Notes: generated by a model not told the origin, from the sequence alone. A stretch of 64,000 nucleotides of DNA from Platerodrilus igneus (GCA_036346225.1 JARFIW010001670.1:1798001-1862000); one strand, 5' to 3'; shown: positions 22,866 through 34,310, counted from the stretch's first letter. Numbers and translations: made by a program.

Positions 22866-22997
22866 TTTTTCTTAATCTTCTTTGGGAATTAAACCACTCA
22901 TAGTTTTTAAAATCTACTTTTTAAAAACTATGAGTGGTTTAATTCCCAAAGAAGATTAAGAAAAATGCTAAACAATCCACATCAAACATACAGGGAG
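22866..22997. mobile_element. Foldback element 2 (short relative of foldback 1)
   Basis: Carries the same outer ends as foldback 1: CTTAATCTTCTTTGGGAATT and TAGTTTTTAAAATCTACTTT, then directly the reverse complement, with almost no loop. The same kind of single-sided right tail follows (ATGCTAAACAATCCACATCA, then AACATACAGGGAG). It is flanked by the 13-bp direct repeat TATATTCCACACT (22853-22865, 22998-23010). It interrupts an RTE-like fragment, which defines its edges. It is about 132 bp, a deleted or minimal form of the 532-bp element. Confidence 0.75.
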
Positions 22998-23010
22998 TAT
23001 ATTCCACACT
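22998..23010. repeat. Target-site duplication of foldback 2, right
   Basis: TATATTCCACACT, identical to 22853-22865. Confidence 0.75.
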
Positions 23011-23400
23011 ATTCCCTTATGTCTTGGTATGTGGCCTATCATCCTATCTCCTATTTTTACTGTTTTCCAGGTATTTCTTTCTTCTACCATTTCTAAAACC
23101 TCTTTGTTCTTAACTTTATCTGTCCATGATATCTTCATCATATGTCTATAGCTTCTATCTTTTTCCTATCTGCTTCTCCTACGGTCTAAGATTCATAGTC
23201 ATACAGTGCTGTGCTCCACACATATGTTTTAAGCAATCTGTTCCTTGTTTCTATGTTTGTTGTCTTTGAACACAGTAGTTGCTTTTTCTTAATAAATGCA
23301 GCACGGCCTTGTGCTAATATTTGTTGTATATCTTTTACACTTTTCTCATCTTGCGTTGTTTAGCTTCTTAGGTTGTTACGCTTTATTTCAAATGCTTTAC

Positions 23401-23924
23401 ATAGTAGTCTATTAATTTGGGTTTAAGGAGTTTTTTTAGAATTCTGCGTGGGGATATTTCTAGTAGAACACAATACTGATGACGCCATGAAAACTACGCC
23501 TAATTGGTGTTCGCACGATTGTTGACATCCTTGACTTATCTTTGTGGTCGCCGAGCATGCTGATATGACAATTTTCACAAAGGGAACAGTTTAATTCCCA
23601 CCATCGTGAGTGAAAGGGAATCAACCTCGGTTAGAGGGGTTAGACATTTTATATGAGAAATGTAGCATAAAGTGGGACACTTCCGTACCGTCTTCCGTAG
23701 AATGAACACTTCCTTAATGCCTGCCGCTGACGTGAGTGCTATGTTCTCGTCGTTCCACTCTCTATACCTCTTCCTTATCGTATTATCCAGCGAAGTCGTA
23801 CCAGCCAACAACAACACCAAGCAACAAAGGCAGCTAGAACTTCCCATGAAGACAATGCCCGCATCGGGTTAGGATCGTGTTCATATTAATATTTATTTAC
23901 CCGGGGTTTTATAAGGAAATACAG
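23401..23924. other. Unassigned DNA between RTE-like fragments
   Basis: Contains a 90-codon minus-strand open frame (23575-23847) beginning MGSSSCLCCLVLLLAGTTS, which looks like a signal peptide but has no recognisable family. An overlapping plus-strand frame (23672-23872) is no better. The segment is more GC-rich than its neighbours and separates RT core from C-terminal fragment, so it may be an insertion. Confidence 0.35.
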
Positions 23925-24660
23925 GTAGCAGAAATGCTTAACCTCGTTTAAGTTGTCGTTTCTTATTTGTATTCTAGTTTTTGATTTATTTTCTCCTCCT
24001 TTACATACTAGTACTTTGGTTTTATTTTTGTTAATTTTCATACCATATCTCTCTGTTAGAACTGTTTCTATTTCATTAAGAGATGCTTCTAACTCTTCCT
24101 TGCTAGATGCTAATACTGCTACATCATCTGCAAATCGAAGCATATCAATGTTTTGTCCTTGCATAATAATTCCAAAGGTCTTCCTGCATTTTATAGTATT
24201 CATTGCTTCTTCTATGTACAAGTTGAAAATTAACGGGGATAGGTCACATCTCAGTCCCACACCTTTCCTAATATTTACTTCTCTACATTCCTGCTCTAAT
24301 TCTATTACTGCTATTTGATCTTTGCATAAGCTATATACTATCCATCTATCTCTAAAACTCATTTCAATCTTTTTGAGTATTTCGATCATTTTTTTCCATT
24401 TTACATAATCGAATGCTTTTTCCAGATCTGCAAACCCTATTACATGCTTTCTATTTTTTCTATTGTCTCCATCATCACCCTCAGAACTAAATTAGCCTTC
24501 CGTGTTCCCCTGTTTCGCATAAATGCAAATTGATCTTCTCCTAGTTTTTCTTCAGCCGGTTTTTCCATCCATCTTTGTACAATTCTAGTTAATATTTTTG
24601 ACATGTATGCTGTCAAACTTATTGTTCAAAAATTTTCACATCTATCCGTGCCTCTCTTTT
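23925..24660 (-). pseudogene. RTE-like reverse transcriptase core, truncated
   Basis: Minus strand: AYMSKILTRIVQRWMEK, GEDQFAFMRNRGTRKANLV, IGFADLEKAFDYVKWKKM (motif A), IYSLCKDQIAVIELEQECRE-type text, GVGLRCDLSPLIFNLYIEEA (motif B), DMLRFADDVAVLASSKEE (catalytic FADD) and YGMKINKNKTKVLVCKGG. This is typical of RTE-type LINEs. The N-terminal third and the rest lie in different frames, with a break near 24405. GVRQG is changed to GVGLR. The match stops after KHFCYLY at 23925. ORF1 and endonuclease are absent. Confidence 0.7.
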
Positions 24661-24698
24661 TTGATAAAGTGACTATGATGTTACGTTTGAAATCTTTT

Positions 24699-24880
24699 TG
24701 AATCTATGTTAGTGTGCGGCATCTATAACACTTTAATTTAAAGTTCGCACCAGATCGCCTTATCTAGTGCCGTTCAATTCCTTTGGAATTGGCATAAAGG
24801 AATTGGTGTTTGCATGGAACACGATCCGGCACGAATTTTAAATTAAAATGTTATGGATGCCACGCACTAAGATAGATTCA
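24699..24880. repeat. 182-bp imperfect palindrome
   Basis: The arm TGAATCTATGTTAGTGTGCGG (near 24699) pairs with CCACGCACTAAGATAGATTCA (to 24880), and CTTTAATTTAAAGTTCGCAC pairs with TTCGTGCCGGATC-side text. A second small palindrome (CAATTCCTTTGGAATTG) lies in the centre. No TA or longer target repeat can be read outside the arms. Probably a MITE or a folded remnant. Confidence 0.6.
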
Positions 24881-25398
24881 CTGACCGTTACAAGTTGGAA
24901 GAGAAGTTCTGTTACTGTATGTGCAGTAACTAGAGTTTCTGCTTACACCTTGTCTATACTCGGTGCTTTATAGTGAATGTGGTGTTATCAAGTACTCTTC
25001 AATTAAATTTGATATTTATTAGTAAAACTGGAAATATAAAATTAAAATTCTACCAGATAAGGTACTTAAGGATACTGAATATTACTATTCAATTTATGTG
25101 CTTCAATTGTGTATGAATCATCATGTAATTGGTTTTTGTTGTTCAAATTACTAAAAGAATAGCTTATCATCCTGGTATTTTATTAATCAAATAAGCCAAG
25201 ATCTACATCTGGTTTAATAATTGTGCTTGCATATATGTTCATCATGTTTCATACTTAAACATTATATAATTATTTAACAGCATTTAATATAAAGTGTGAA
25301 GAGAATTATTAGTAACAAGTTTCTGATTTTAACATTTTAACAATTACATACTATAACCATATAATATCCTTTTTTATAATATAATATAATAAATCAAT
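24881..25398. other. No gene recognised
   Basis: AT-rich DNA leading to the start codon of a LINE ORF1. It may include its 5' untranslated region, but no boundary is visible. Confidence 0.4.
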
Positions 25399-26070
25399 AT
25401 GAGCCACTACTCTAAATGTATTAAAAAATTTGATGAACAATTATGTCATCCCTGGGATGGTCGCAAAAGGCAATTCTGCCATGAATGTGCAGATCTTTCA
25501 GCATCGGAGTTGAGGGGTTTGGCCCTGAAAAAGCACACACTAAAATTCTATTGTTTGGATTGTGAAACTTGCATACTCCAGATACCCTCTCTAATCCAGA
25601 AAGTGGAGAAACTTACCACTCAAGTGGAGGCTCTCACGAATTTACATCAAAAGATCCCCGTGCAAGCAGCATCCAGTAATGTTGATCACTCCCAACCACA
25701 GGAGAATATAATTTTAGAAGTGATGCACAAATGCAATTTAATTATATTTGGAGCTCCAGAAAATAACTTGCTCATAAAAGATAATGCAAATATAAAATCA
25801 AGTGATGAATCATTTCAAAAAACTGATTTTGATCAGGCCTATATAAAACAAATTTGCTCACCACTAAAGTAGCCCGATATTGCCGACAACATTGTAAAAA
25901 TAATAAGATTAGGCCAACCAGTAGCTAACAGACCTAATCCTAGACCATCAAAGGTTATTTTTCGAACTCGCGAAATAGTGTTGAATTTACTACGCCAGTC
26001 TAAATATCTTAAAAACATTGCAGTATACAAAAATGTATTTATGTCTCCAGATCGTACACACCATTACAAA
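25399..26070 (+). pseudogene. LINE ORF1 with zinc-finger-like N-terminus
   Basis: Starts MSHYSKCIKKFDEQ. Residues 20-60 contain CHPWDGRKRQFCHEC and LKFYCLDCETC, a Cys/His cluster like the fingers in ORF1 of Jockey/CR1-type LINEs. A heptad-like stretch follows (IQKVEKLTTQVEALTNLHQK), then CNLIIFGAPEN, typical of the nucleic-acid binding domain. A TAG at 25870 stops the frame after 157 codons, but the same frame goes on (NIVKIIRLGQPVANRPNP, IVLNLLRQSKYLKNI) to about 26070, so the stop is internal. Confidence 0.6.
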
Positions 26071-26239
26071 TAGATCACTATCGCAATTTAAACAAACTAT
26101 TAGATGAACGTATAAAAGAGGGTATCAACACTGTAAGCATACTGTCAGAAAAAGAAATTGAAATAGCCATAAAGAAATTAAAACAAATCAACTGTGGGTT
26201 AGATCAAATGCTGGGCTTTCTCATATATGACTGCAGTTC

Positions 26240-26653
26240 TGTTTTTTATATCCCCTCGAATTATTTAATCTAATTTTATTAACTTCTAAATTTACAACTG
26301 TATGGAAATTAACTAAAATTTACCCAGTGCACAAGTCTGGCGAAACCTCAAATATTGCTAACTATAGGCCAATTGCAATAATTTCTAACTTTACAAAAAT
26401 ATTTGAAACTGTAGTTTACAATACCTTATTATATCAAGTTCACTTCTCACCACATCAACATGGATTCTTACCGAAAAAATCAACCATAGCAAATTTAATA
26501 ACTTTAACTGAATTTCTTATCCAAGCTATTGACAATCACCAGCAAGTTGACCTTATATATACCGAGTTTGAAAAGGCACTTGACAAAGTAAATCACAACA
26601 TCCTGCTAGTCAAACTTCACAACTTAGGTCTGCATCCAAAACTTCTTACCTAA
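26240..26653 (+). pseudogene. LINE reverse transcriptase, N-terminal fragment
   Basis: Shows VWKLTKIYPVHKSGETSNIA, NYRPIAIISNFTKIFE, SPHQHGFLPKKST and TEFEKALDKVNHNILLVKL (motif A region, with the usual Phe-Asp changed to Ala-Leu-Asp). The first codons (26240-26326) match only in another frame. No Y/FADD motif is reached before the stop at 26651. Confidence 0.6.
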
Positions 26654-26663
26654 CTAATCGTCA

Positions 26664-26712
26664 CACACACGTGCACAATACACAGACTCACGCGTGCACA
26701 CGCACACACACT
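26664..26712. repeat. (CA)n-rich simple repeat
   Basis: Interrupted CACACA and CACGCA repeats just after the truncated RT fragment. Confidence 0.7.
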
Positions 26713-26801
26713 AAAGCTTATAACTGCTATCTACAACTTAAGTTTAGAAAAAACAACATTTCATCACTAACACATTAATAAAATCTTCACCTAATCCTTG
26801 T

Positions 26802-26814
26802 TAATAATTAGAAA
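26802..26814. repeat. SINE target-site duplication, left
   Basis: TAATAATTAGAAA, repeated exactly at 27112-27124. Confidence 0.9.
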
Positions 26815-27111
26815 TCCTACATGTGATTTTTCCAATGCTCCACTCGAAGGTAGTACATTGGCCAGGAAGCGAGTATTTTTACCTGAAAAATTTTGAATTT
26901 TGCCGAACCCTTGCTGTTCCAAGCAAGGTAGGCATCTTTAACGTACGTGACAACACTCAGACACGGGATCTTCATTTTACCTCTCATCTGAACGAGGGCG
27001 TATTTTTGTGAAAAATGCTTGTCTAACATTTCAAGCGGACCGTGTCGGGATTCGAACCCGGGACCTTAGACGTAGTAGTCATCGCATACCAACTATGCCA
27101 CGGAGCCGTCC
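26815..27111 (-). mobile_element. tRNA-derived SINE (297 bp), complete
   Basis: On the minus strand the 5' end reads GGCTCCGTGGCATAGTTGG, holding an A-box (TGGCATAGTTGG) and then a B-box (GGTTCGAATCC), an internal RNA polymerase III promoter as in tRNA genes. A tRNA-unrelated body of about 210 bp follows (GGAACAGCAAGGGTTCGGCA near 26915). The element is flanked by an exact 13-bp direct repeat TAATAATTAGAAA (26802-26814, 27112-27124). A 5'-truncated relative lies at 43447-43628. SINEs are copied by a partner LINE; the partner is not identified here. Confidence 0.9.
27046..27110 (-). promoter_or_regulatory. Pol III internal promoter (A and B boxes) of SINE
   Basis: B-box GGTTCGAATCC and A-box TGGCATAGTTGG on the minus strand, about 34 bp apart, both close to consensus. 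Transcription would start near 27111 and run leftwards. Confidence 0.75.
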
Positions 27112-27124
27112 TAATAATTAGAAA
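27112..27124. repeat. SINE target-site duplication, right
   Basis: TAATAATTAGAAA, identical to 26802-26814. Confidence 0.9.
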
Positions 27125-30100
27125 CCCCAAAACTTTTCATAGATGTCACAAATTTTTCATTAACATGAATAGGTATGAATAATTTAAATACTCTCCTATT
27201 ATCCCGTCTCAGTGTGACTGATTAGTATCCTTGAGGACTCCTTTTGTAAGGATCAAACGACCTCAAGATTTGATCTCAAAATTTAAAAGATTATCCACTC
27301 ACAAGTAATTTTCTTTATGCAAAAATCTTATGTTCCATTACCAACCAGTTCAAATACCTACTTCAATAAAGAAAATTAACCATCATGACACCGTTCCATT
27401 CAAATGAATAATTAATGTTCTTGACTTCATCTTGTGTAGTTTATATTATCCTTTTAAGAGCACTTATTAGAGGTGATAACATATTTCCAACATTGCACAA
27501 ACAACACAAACTATTTTTTAGAAAGGAATTAATGAGATATATCCATCGAACAACAAACTTATGGTTTCATTCTCACAAGCAAACTACTCTCGATCAAAAA
27601 AAAATCCGTTTAACGTCTGTCTATAGAACTAGTCGTAGCGTTCTCAAAACAACACATGTCTAAAGCACGCGACAAGGAATATACTTCCACTTCAAAGTAG
27701 GATGTGTTGTCTATCTTTCAGCATAAAATTTAGAAAATGTAGCATAAACCAATGCATAATTTATACTGAATATATTAGTTTAAGTGGTGTGCGAAATTAA
27801 GTATTTTTTCATGACTTACTGGAAGAACAATATTTTTTATAACATGGCACACAATTACACATCTTGATTCACACACATTCGCAGGGCATAATGCATGTAT
27901 CAAGTAAGGTGTAAACTACACCAGCATGCAATGAATGATCATAGAAACCAATTAGAAGATGATCCACAGTCCTACAATCATCCTGTGCCTGTGGGTTGCG
28001 ATATATATTTCAGGCTTATTATTTGTTTGTCAAGTAAACACAAGTAAAATACAATATATAGTTTAAGCATTCCGCTAAAATGTTGTGAAATGCATGAAGT
28101 CTCATCTTGCAAGAAAATAAAAGTCTTGTATCGCAAAAATAAAGAAGCTTGTGCAAAACATGCGAGATGAGATGAGACTTCTTGTGTCTCATGTGCAACA
28201 CTATTTTAAAAGTATATTATACAAGGAAACTTTAAAATAATATAATGGTCAAGAATATTTCAATCAAAAAGTAACTTTTTATACTACACCATACTGGGGA
28301 AAAAAAAGCTCGACTTTACACAAAACTTCAGAAATAAGACCTTGAGTTCGTACAAAATTAGTAACAAAAAGAATAACCTTATGATGAAATGCTTGGGATT
28401 GACCATTGTTTTTTCATATTCTGCCATTGCTGTTCATATCTACAGTGGCTATCATAATGCAGCAGCTAGTTTTCAGCGGTGAGGTGTGGATTCTGTAAAA
28501 GCGAATGCAAATGTTTTTAGGGGTATACAAACTTCAATACTTTCACTTACACCTACCTGGAAAAGTTTTTGAACTTTCTGTCCAATAGAGCTGTTGAATG
28601 CTAACCCACTTGATTTCAGTCTCTCTAGACAATGGGTATTCTAAGAGACAATTTAAATGGTTTTTCCTGTAATACAGATTGATTAATCCTTGTATATATT
28701 TTTTCTCACCTATAACTAATTTAAAATGGACACAAATAATAAGAAAGCTTGAAGTCGTTCACTTAACCTATATTATCCAAACATGAAAATCACAGTATTT
28801 AACATACACAACAAAACAAATAAACTAAACTCTATCCCTAATTGGTCAAATATGGGTGAATCTAAAAGAAAAAGATTATCTTAAATTTATCAATTATAGG
28901 AATTAAACCAAATTAACTAGTACAAATAGATTTATACAAATACAATTGTGGTGCTTTTCCATAGAAAAGTTTTTGTTTACACTGTTTTTATCTAAGCGTG
29001 CACCAACGTAAAAATCTCCTAATAAAAATAGTTTTATATACCCCTTTGTAATTTCTGAATAGATCTAAGTCATCAATATTTGTAACGTCACATTGTGGCA
29101 ATGTTGCCGCTACCAAAAACTATTACCACGTGAAGTTATCGATAGAATATAAAGGTTGAAAATATTTAATAGTATGTGAAGAAATGAGATTTGTGACTTT
29201 GTAAAATATATTTTTAGAATGATCGGTTGACAATATTGCAGCATAAACTCTTTAAATTAATAATAAATGTTATTAACCTATGACTTTTTACTACTGAGCA
29301 TATTATAAATATGGTTACTATTTTCTAGAGATAATTTTATGGCCATACGCATATTTTACCAGACATGGTACAATAGCTACTGCTATTCAAGAGGTTCTGT
29401 TATTGAAATTATAAATTACACTGTTAATTAAAATTATGATTTCACTTATAAAATATTCTTTTAGAAGTCGCGGAAGGGATTAAAAACATGTAATTTAGCA
29501 GTGAAACATATGTAGGCATATTTGTTTATTATACATAAAATTAAAGATATATCAATCATATAAAAGGTATTAAAGTAATCACCATCATTGATTAAATTTG
29601 ATGTTACATTTCCATCAACCTTTGATAATTTTTGCAGCATGTTCTACCAAATGTGTTCAAACTTCGAGTTATTCTTTTCAACACTTCCTTCAACATCTGC
29701 AAACAATTTTCAATGAACTTCCCATCTCTTCCAATGTGTCGATTGTAGAAGGTTTTAATCACATCTCATACATTTTCAATTGCAGTGATATGAAGGCCAT
29801 CTCAATACCACACGAATGTATTGTTCGGTCATCATTTCCACTTTAAAAACCTTTGGCGGTTTATGCCTATAATTTTAAAAAAATTATAGATGCGTTACAA
29901 AGCACATTATTTTGACATGTAAGACTTTTGCCTGTACCTAAAATGATAAAAGTCTTTTTGCTATAGCTCTGGGCTTTATGCCAGCGTCAGAGCAATTAGC
30001 AGGGAAGATCACTGTAAAACTAAGATGTAAAAGAATTAAAGTTAGGCACCACTACACCCATTTAAATACTAGTTGTTATGATCCTAGGAATGGAGTACGA

Positions 30101-31279
30101 ACGTTACGGTAAATATCCCTAATAACAACAGATTGACTATGAACAGGTATACCTGAAATAAAAACAAGTTATCATAATACAAAGAGACAGCAGATTGTGT
30201 CTCAAAATAATAATAAAATAGGTGAACCTCTAGATGTTTCAAGATTTTACCATAACCTCATGCACATCAAGATCACCCTAATAAAAAATATGTACTTGCA
30301 TAACAGAACATATTAATTGTTTAATAAATGTCATTATTGAACTAATTCGATTCTAGTTTCGTTCTATGTTTAAACAAAAAATTTTAAATATTAAATTCAA
30401 TAAGCCTGAGGTGTTAAAAGTTTAGTTTAGCAAAAAGAATTATCTCTACATTACATGATAAAGGACAGAATATTTGGTAGTCGCTTTTAAATCAATGACT
30501 TACAAATTTACATGCGAGTTTCTTTTAAAACAAAATTCTTACTTCTGTAGGAGCACATAAATAAATAAATAAAAGAGTTCAGGCGTTTTAAAACAAATAC
30601 ACAAGTCAGGTTATAAATTATTTAATGAAAACTTCAAAAGCACACTTTCCTGATAACAACATAATCCGCCATCTTCTTTTTTTTTACTCCCGCCTAAATT
30701 CAAACTTAACTTAACCTTTTAAATATGATCTTAGCTTTACAATAATTTTCTATTACACTTCAAATTTTGTTCACCAAGATACTTTCTAATGTAAAAATAT
30801 GACTAATACAAAGTTGCCTTTAACAACGATAGCAAGATATTTAAGAATCAAATTTACAAAATACGGAAATAAAAACTCGCAACATTTAATAAAGTTTTTA
30901 TGATAGTTCTGGTTCTATAACATTTTAAATAAATGTGTATTAAGAATGTTTATAAAATCCTTGATAACAAATGTCCAATCAAAGGAAATTTCTAGTGATA
31001 ATCAGATGTTATGCAGATGTTTTCAGTTTGGCAAACAAACAATGCAACAAATTTAACTTACCCGTCTGTTAAAGAAACCTTTTTTTTTTACCAACTAGAA
31101 ACAGGTAAAATCCATGTTTTCTACGAACATCTAGGTTTCGGGATGAGCTTCATAAGATCTTAAATCCTCTTCATACAGAAACAGGTGATTACTGGTCACA
31201 AAATAATAACTGCATTATGCTTAATTAGATAAAGCCATTATAAAGTTAATTAATAAATTATATAAAACTTTGGCAAAAT
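27125..31279. other. Long AT-rich stretch, no gene recognised
   Basis: About 4.2 kb with only short open frames (27415-27663, 28019-28201, 29598-29846), none with a recognisable motif. The stretch near 27200-27300 (TTGAGGACTCCTTTTG, AAACGACCTCAAG) resembles the 3' end of a LINE, but no coding part adjoins it. Probably intron or intergenic DNA. Confidence 0.45.
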
Positions 31280-31322
31280 AAAATCATGATAACATTACTT
31301 TTAAAGATGTTAATCCTTAAAT
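31280..31322. repeat. Diverged direct repeat, left (candidate TSD)
   Basis: TCATGATAACATTAC...TAAAGATGTTAA; its partner is at 34370-34412. Confidence 0.5.
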
Positions 31323-31387
31323 TATGTAAAATGTTAATAACATAATTCTAAACAAATACATGATGAAGATAAAGAAATAAAAATAAT

Positions 31388-31915
31388 AGACAGTGTTTTA
31401 AGTTCAAATGAGTCTTCTAACAGGCAAGATAACATTGATATAACTAATGATATACAGAGTGCTCAAAATTCACAACATAAAGAAGAGAAGTGGACCACTG
31501 TAGTAAGAATAGACCACACAAGAAAACTACTATAAGCTCAGACATCCTAAGTTCGAGCAATGGGGTAAACACTATTTCAGGAATGCAAAAGCACTTCTGG
31601 CTTCACTTAAGCCGCATTACTCATAAAGCTGGTGGTGAATCGTGTAATGCACAAGATGTACTTGCTACTTAAATTCAGATGCTGCTAACGCGGTATGCTT
31701 TTGGATAAATAGCAATGAAAGATTCAGTACTTTTAAACAGGGCATTCACAAAAGGCCATGCCTAATGAATGTTTCCTACTTGCCCGAAAACGTCTATGTT
31801 CGAGAATTTATTTTTAATCCAGCTGCAGATCGCCCTAAAGGCAAATCAATCGCCCGGACAACTGATAGCCAAGATTTTTTAGATGTAAGTACCAACACAA
31901 CACTCAAAACATAAG
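31388..31915 (+). pseudogene. LINE ORF1 remnant
   Basis: Broken frames give SSNESSNRQDNIDITNDIQ, HKEEKWTTVV, ISSDILSSSNGVNTI, FWINSNERFSTFKQG and NVSYLPENVYVREF. The last two resemble the C-terminal domain of ORF1 in Jockey/CR1-type LINEs, where a phrase such as W(P)xxVxVREF is common. Several frameshifts and stops. Confidence 0.45.
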
Positions 31916-31916
31916 T

Positions 31917-32300
31917 ATGCTGCTGATTAACTGTCAAAGCATAGTTAATAAAATGTTGGCATTTAATAATCTATACGACTAGACATTATTAGCCACATCT
32001 CTGATTTGATACACAACTGCAACAAACCAATGGGTATACTACTAGCAGGCGATTTAAATCTAGCAAAAGTAATATGAAATATTACTCCAACATGCTCAAG
32101 TGATCAAATATGGGTGAACAATCTACTATCAAACGAGTTCATTCAAAATGTACCAGACCCTACAAGAAACAACAATCTATTAGATATAATCTTCATTAAT
32201 CTGCTAGTCGATATGTACTCTTGTGAAGTGACTATTTTGGTGATCACCGGCCAGTACATGTAGTTATTGAATGGGTTGCTGCAAATAAATCCACAAAAAA
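31917..32300 (+). pseudogene. LINE endonuclease remnant
   Basis: LLINCQSIVNKMLAFNNL (start of the fold), GILLAGDLNLAKV (Asp-Asn), PDPTRNNNLLDIIFINLL (Asp) and FGDHRPVHVVIEW (Asp-His) appear in order across different frames. A large part between the first two motifs is missing, including the catalytic Glu, so the domain is internally deleted. Confidence 0.55.
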
Positions 32301-34310
32301 AGGATTTTTTGCTATAAAAAGGATGATAAATGCAGCATACAGGAGTATATGTGCACACAATATAACGGATGGGCCTCACAGACAGGTACTACTAATCAGT
32401 ACTGGAACACTTTTAAAGCGCTACTGCATAGTTGCTTACAATTCACACCTACACAATCTCTATCTATTAATCCCGATCCAATTTACTATACGCATGAAGT
32501 TCGTGTACTGAAAAATCGTAGACGTTACTACAAGTTTTGTAACAAATCATCAGTTTATAAAGCAGAATTTAAAACATTAAAAAAGAAATTTCTTGAAGCA
32601 AAAAAACAAAGCCTTGCATGCCTTTGTGACCAATTTCACTGCCGGTAATGCATATTCGAAAAGTGGAATTTGTTTAATAAGTTCATGAAATCGTGCAGTC
32701 ACAAACGCATATATTCCTGAAATGAAAAATAGAGGGTCTGACACTTTAACTATCCTAAGTAATAACTTTAAAGAAGTCTACAATACAGAGCCCCAACAGC
32801 ACGCCAGTAGAGCAGTTATTAGTAGCAAGGCATCTATAAATGTGTTTCATTTTAGCGCCAAAGATATTTGTCTGACTCTTGGTAAAATGAATCAACACAC
32901 CAAGAGACCAGACTACATCTCTAGTCAACTAATTTTGCTTGCGATAATACAATTGAACCTTACCTGAATTCTTTTTAACATGTGTATTAATAATAATGAT
33001 ATACCAGACGATTGGCTAAGAGCTTATGTCATACCTATACATAAAATGGATCAAAAACTAACCCTGCAAACTACAGGCCAATTAGCATGGCATGCGTCAT
33101 TTGTCGTTTATGTTGAATAAATATGTTATGAAAGTGCTAAATGATTCTAATTATCTACATCGATTACAATTTGGCTTTCGGTCAGGTTACTCATGTGAAT
33201 ATGCACTTGCCTATTTCATTCAAGATATTGCTGAAAGCATTGAATGGAGTTAAAGTTGATGCCATTTATCGATGGCCTTTGACAAAGTTCCCAATAAGCT
33301 ATTGGTTGAAGCTCTAATGAGAGTGGATTTAGACGGTTGTGTTGTGAAGTGGATAGCCACATACCTATCAAATAGAACACAACAGATATTGTTTTATCAA
33401 CAACTCTCAGAACCTGTAGCAGTTTCCTCAGGAGTTCCCCAAGGTAGTGTGCTAGGCCCAACTATTTCTCATCTTTATCAATCGCTGCACAGTTGGATAA
33501 AAGTCAACCCTTAGCCTATTTGCCGATGACATTGTTATATATAGGTCCATTAAGAGCCAAGCAGGCGTGGAGGATCTACAAACTGATTTATATGAAATTG
33601 TTTACTGGGCCCATGCCAATAGTATAGCTATCAACACCTACCAAAACCGTTTGGAATTCCTTTGGCTCAAATGTAGTCGATCATCGATACCGCCTTGAAA
33701 TAATATCATAAATCCATCAGACCGCTGTAAATATCTTGGCATCATCATAAGCAGGGACTTAAGGTGGTCCGAACACATTCTTGCAGTGGTCTCTAAAGCT
33801 CCAAAGAGTTTACATCTAGTCATGTTTGGTCTGCGTAAAGCCCTACTTGCAAGAGGGCGTGCATATTTGATGGTAATCCGTCCAATGTTAGAATACTGTG
33901 CTATAATATGAAACCCGCAAATTCAATACTTAACAGACAAATTAAACTCTATTCAGTGTCGTGCTGCAAGATGTGTTCTGGCAATGTCGACAGCGAATCA
34001 GTGTTCCTGAATTAGTCAACGAGTTAGAATGGGACTCTCTTGCAAGTAGGCATAATAAGCGTGCTCTTGGCTATGTAAGAAACAATGGCAGGCAAGCCTG
34101 CTCTGTCTGAAATTGGCAAAAGGCTAAAACCAACAAGCTACCTTTCCAGACATGATCATCCTTTTAAAATCCAGCTCCCATTGTGTTGGCACAGCATTGC
34201 CTATGATTCGTTCATTGGTGTGGGAATCAAACCATGGAATGATCCTTCCAAACAAGCTTTTGATCCTTTTCCGCAAAATACTGCCCAGTTTATATCTGCT
34301 ATAGCACAAT
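32301..34310 (+). pseudogene. LINE reverse transcriptase remnant
   Basis: Order on the plus strand: KNRRRYYKFCNKSSVY linker, TLGKMNQHTKRPDYIS, DDWLRAYVIPIHKMD, then the RT core with MAFDKVPNKLLVEALMR (motif A), SSGVPQGSVLGPTISHLY (motif B), a FADDIVIYRS motif near 33520 in a shifted frame, CKYLGIIISRDLRWSEH, and VIRPMLEYCAIIW. The C-terminal region (34085-34312) remains open and ends QFISAIAQ. Many stops and indels; this is an old, inactive copy. It is not the same family as the LINEs at 3747 and 11340. Confidence 0.65.

Larger units (their letters stand above)
22700..23400 (-). pseudogene. RTE-like LINE, C-terminal fragment B, split by foldback 2
   Basis: Minus strand: DIQQILAQGRAAFIKKKQLL, RNRLLKTYVWSTALYDYES, KISWTDKVKNKEVLEMV, TVKIGDRMIGHIPRHKG, then after the foldback insertion the tail part (22700-22865). 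It corresponds to fragment A and may be the missing end of the RT core at 23925-24660, with unrelated DNA (23401-23924) in between. Confidence 0.6.
25399..26653 (+). mobile_element. Internally deleted LINE (ORF1 plus RT fragment)
   Basis: ORF1 at 25399 is followed after about 200 bp by the N-terminal half of a reverse transcriptase, with no endonuclease between them. The RT stops at 26653 before the catalytic motif, so the copy has lost both the endonuclease and the 3' end. It cannot move by itself. Confidence 0.65.

Noticed and set aside
23575..23847. Minus-strand frame starting MGSSSCLCCLVLLLAG, like a secreted peptide
   Set aside because: Overlaps another frame on the opposite strand, sits between LINE fragments and has no recognisable mature domain; kept only as a remark.
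27046..27110. A free-standing tRNA gene
   Set aside because: A- and B-boxes are present, but the SINE body and 13-bp duplication show it is the head of a SINE.
29598..29846. Tc1-like transposase C-terminus on the minus strand
   Set aside because: Only a vague resemblance (ENV-type phrase) in one frame; no catalytic motif.
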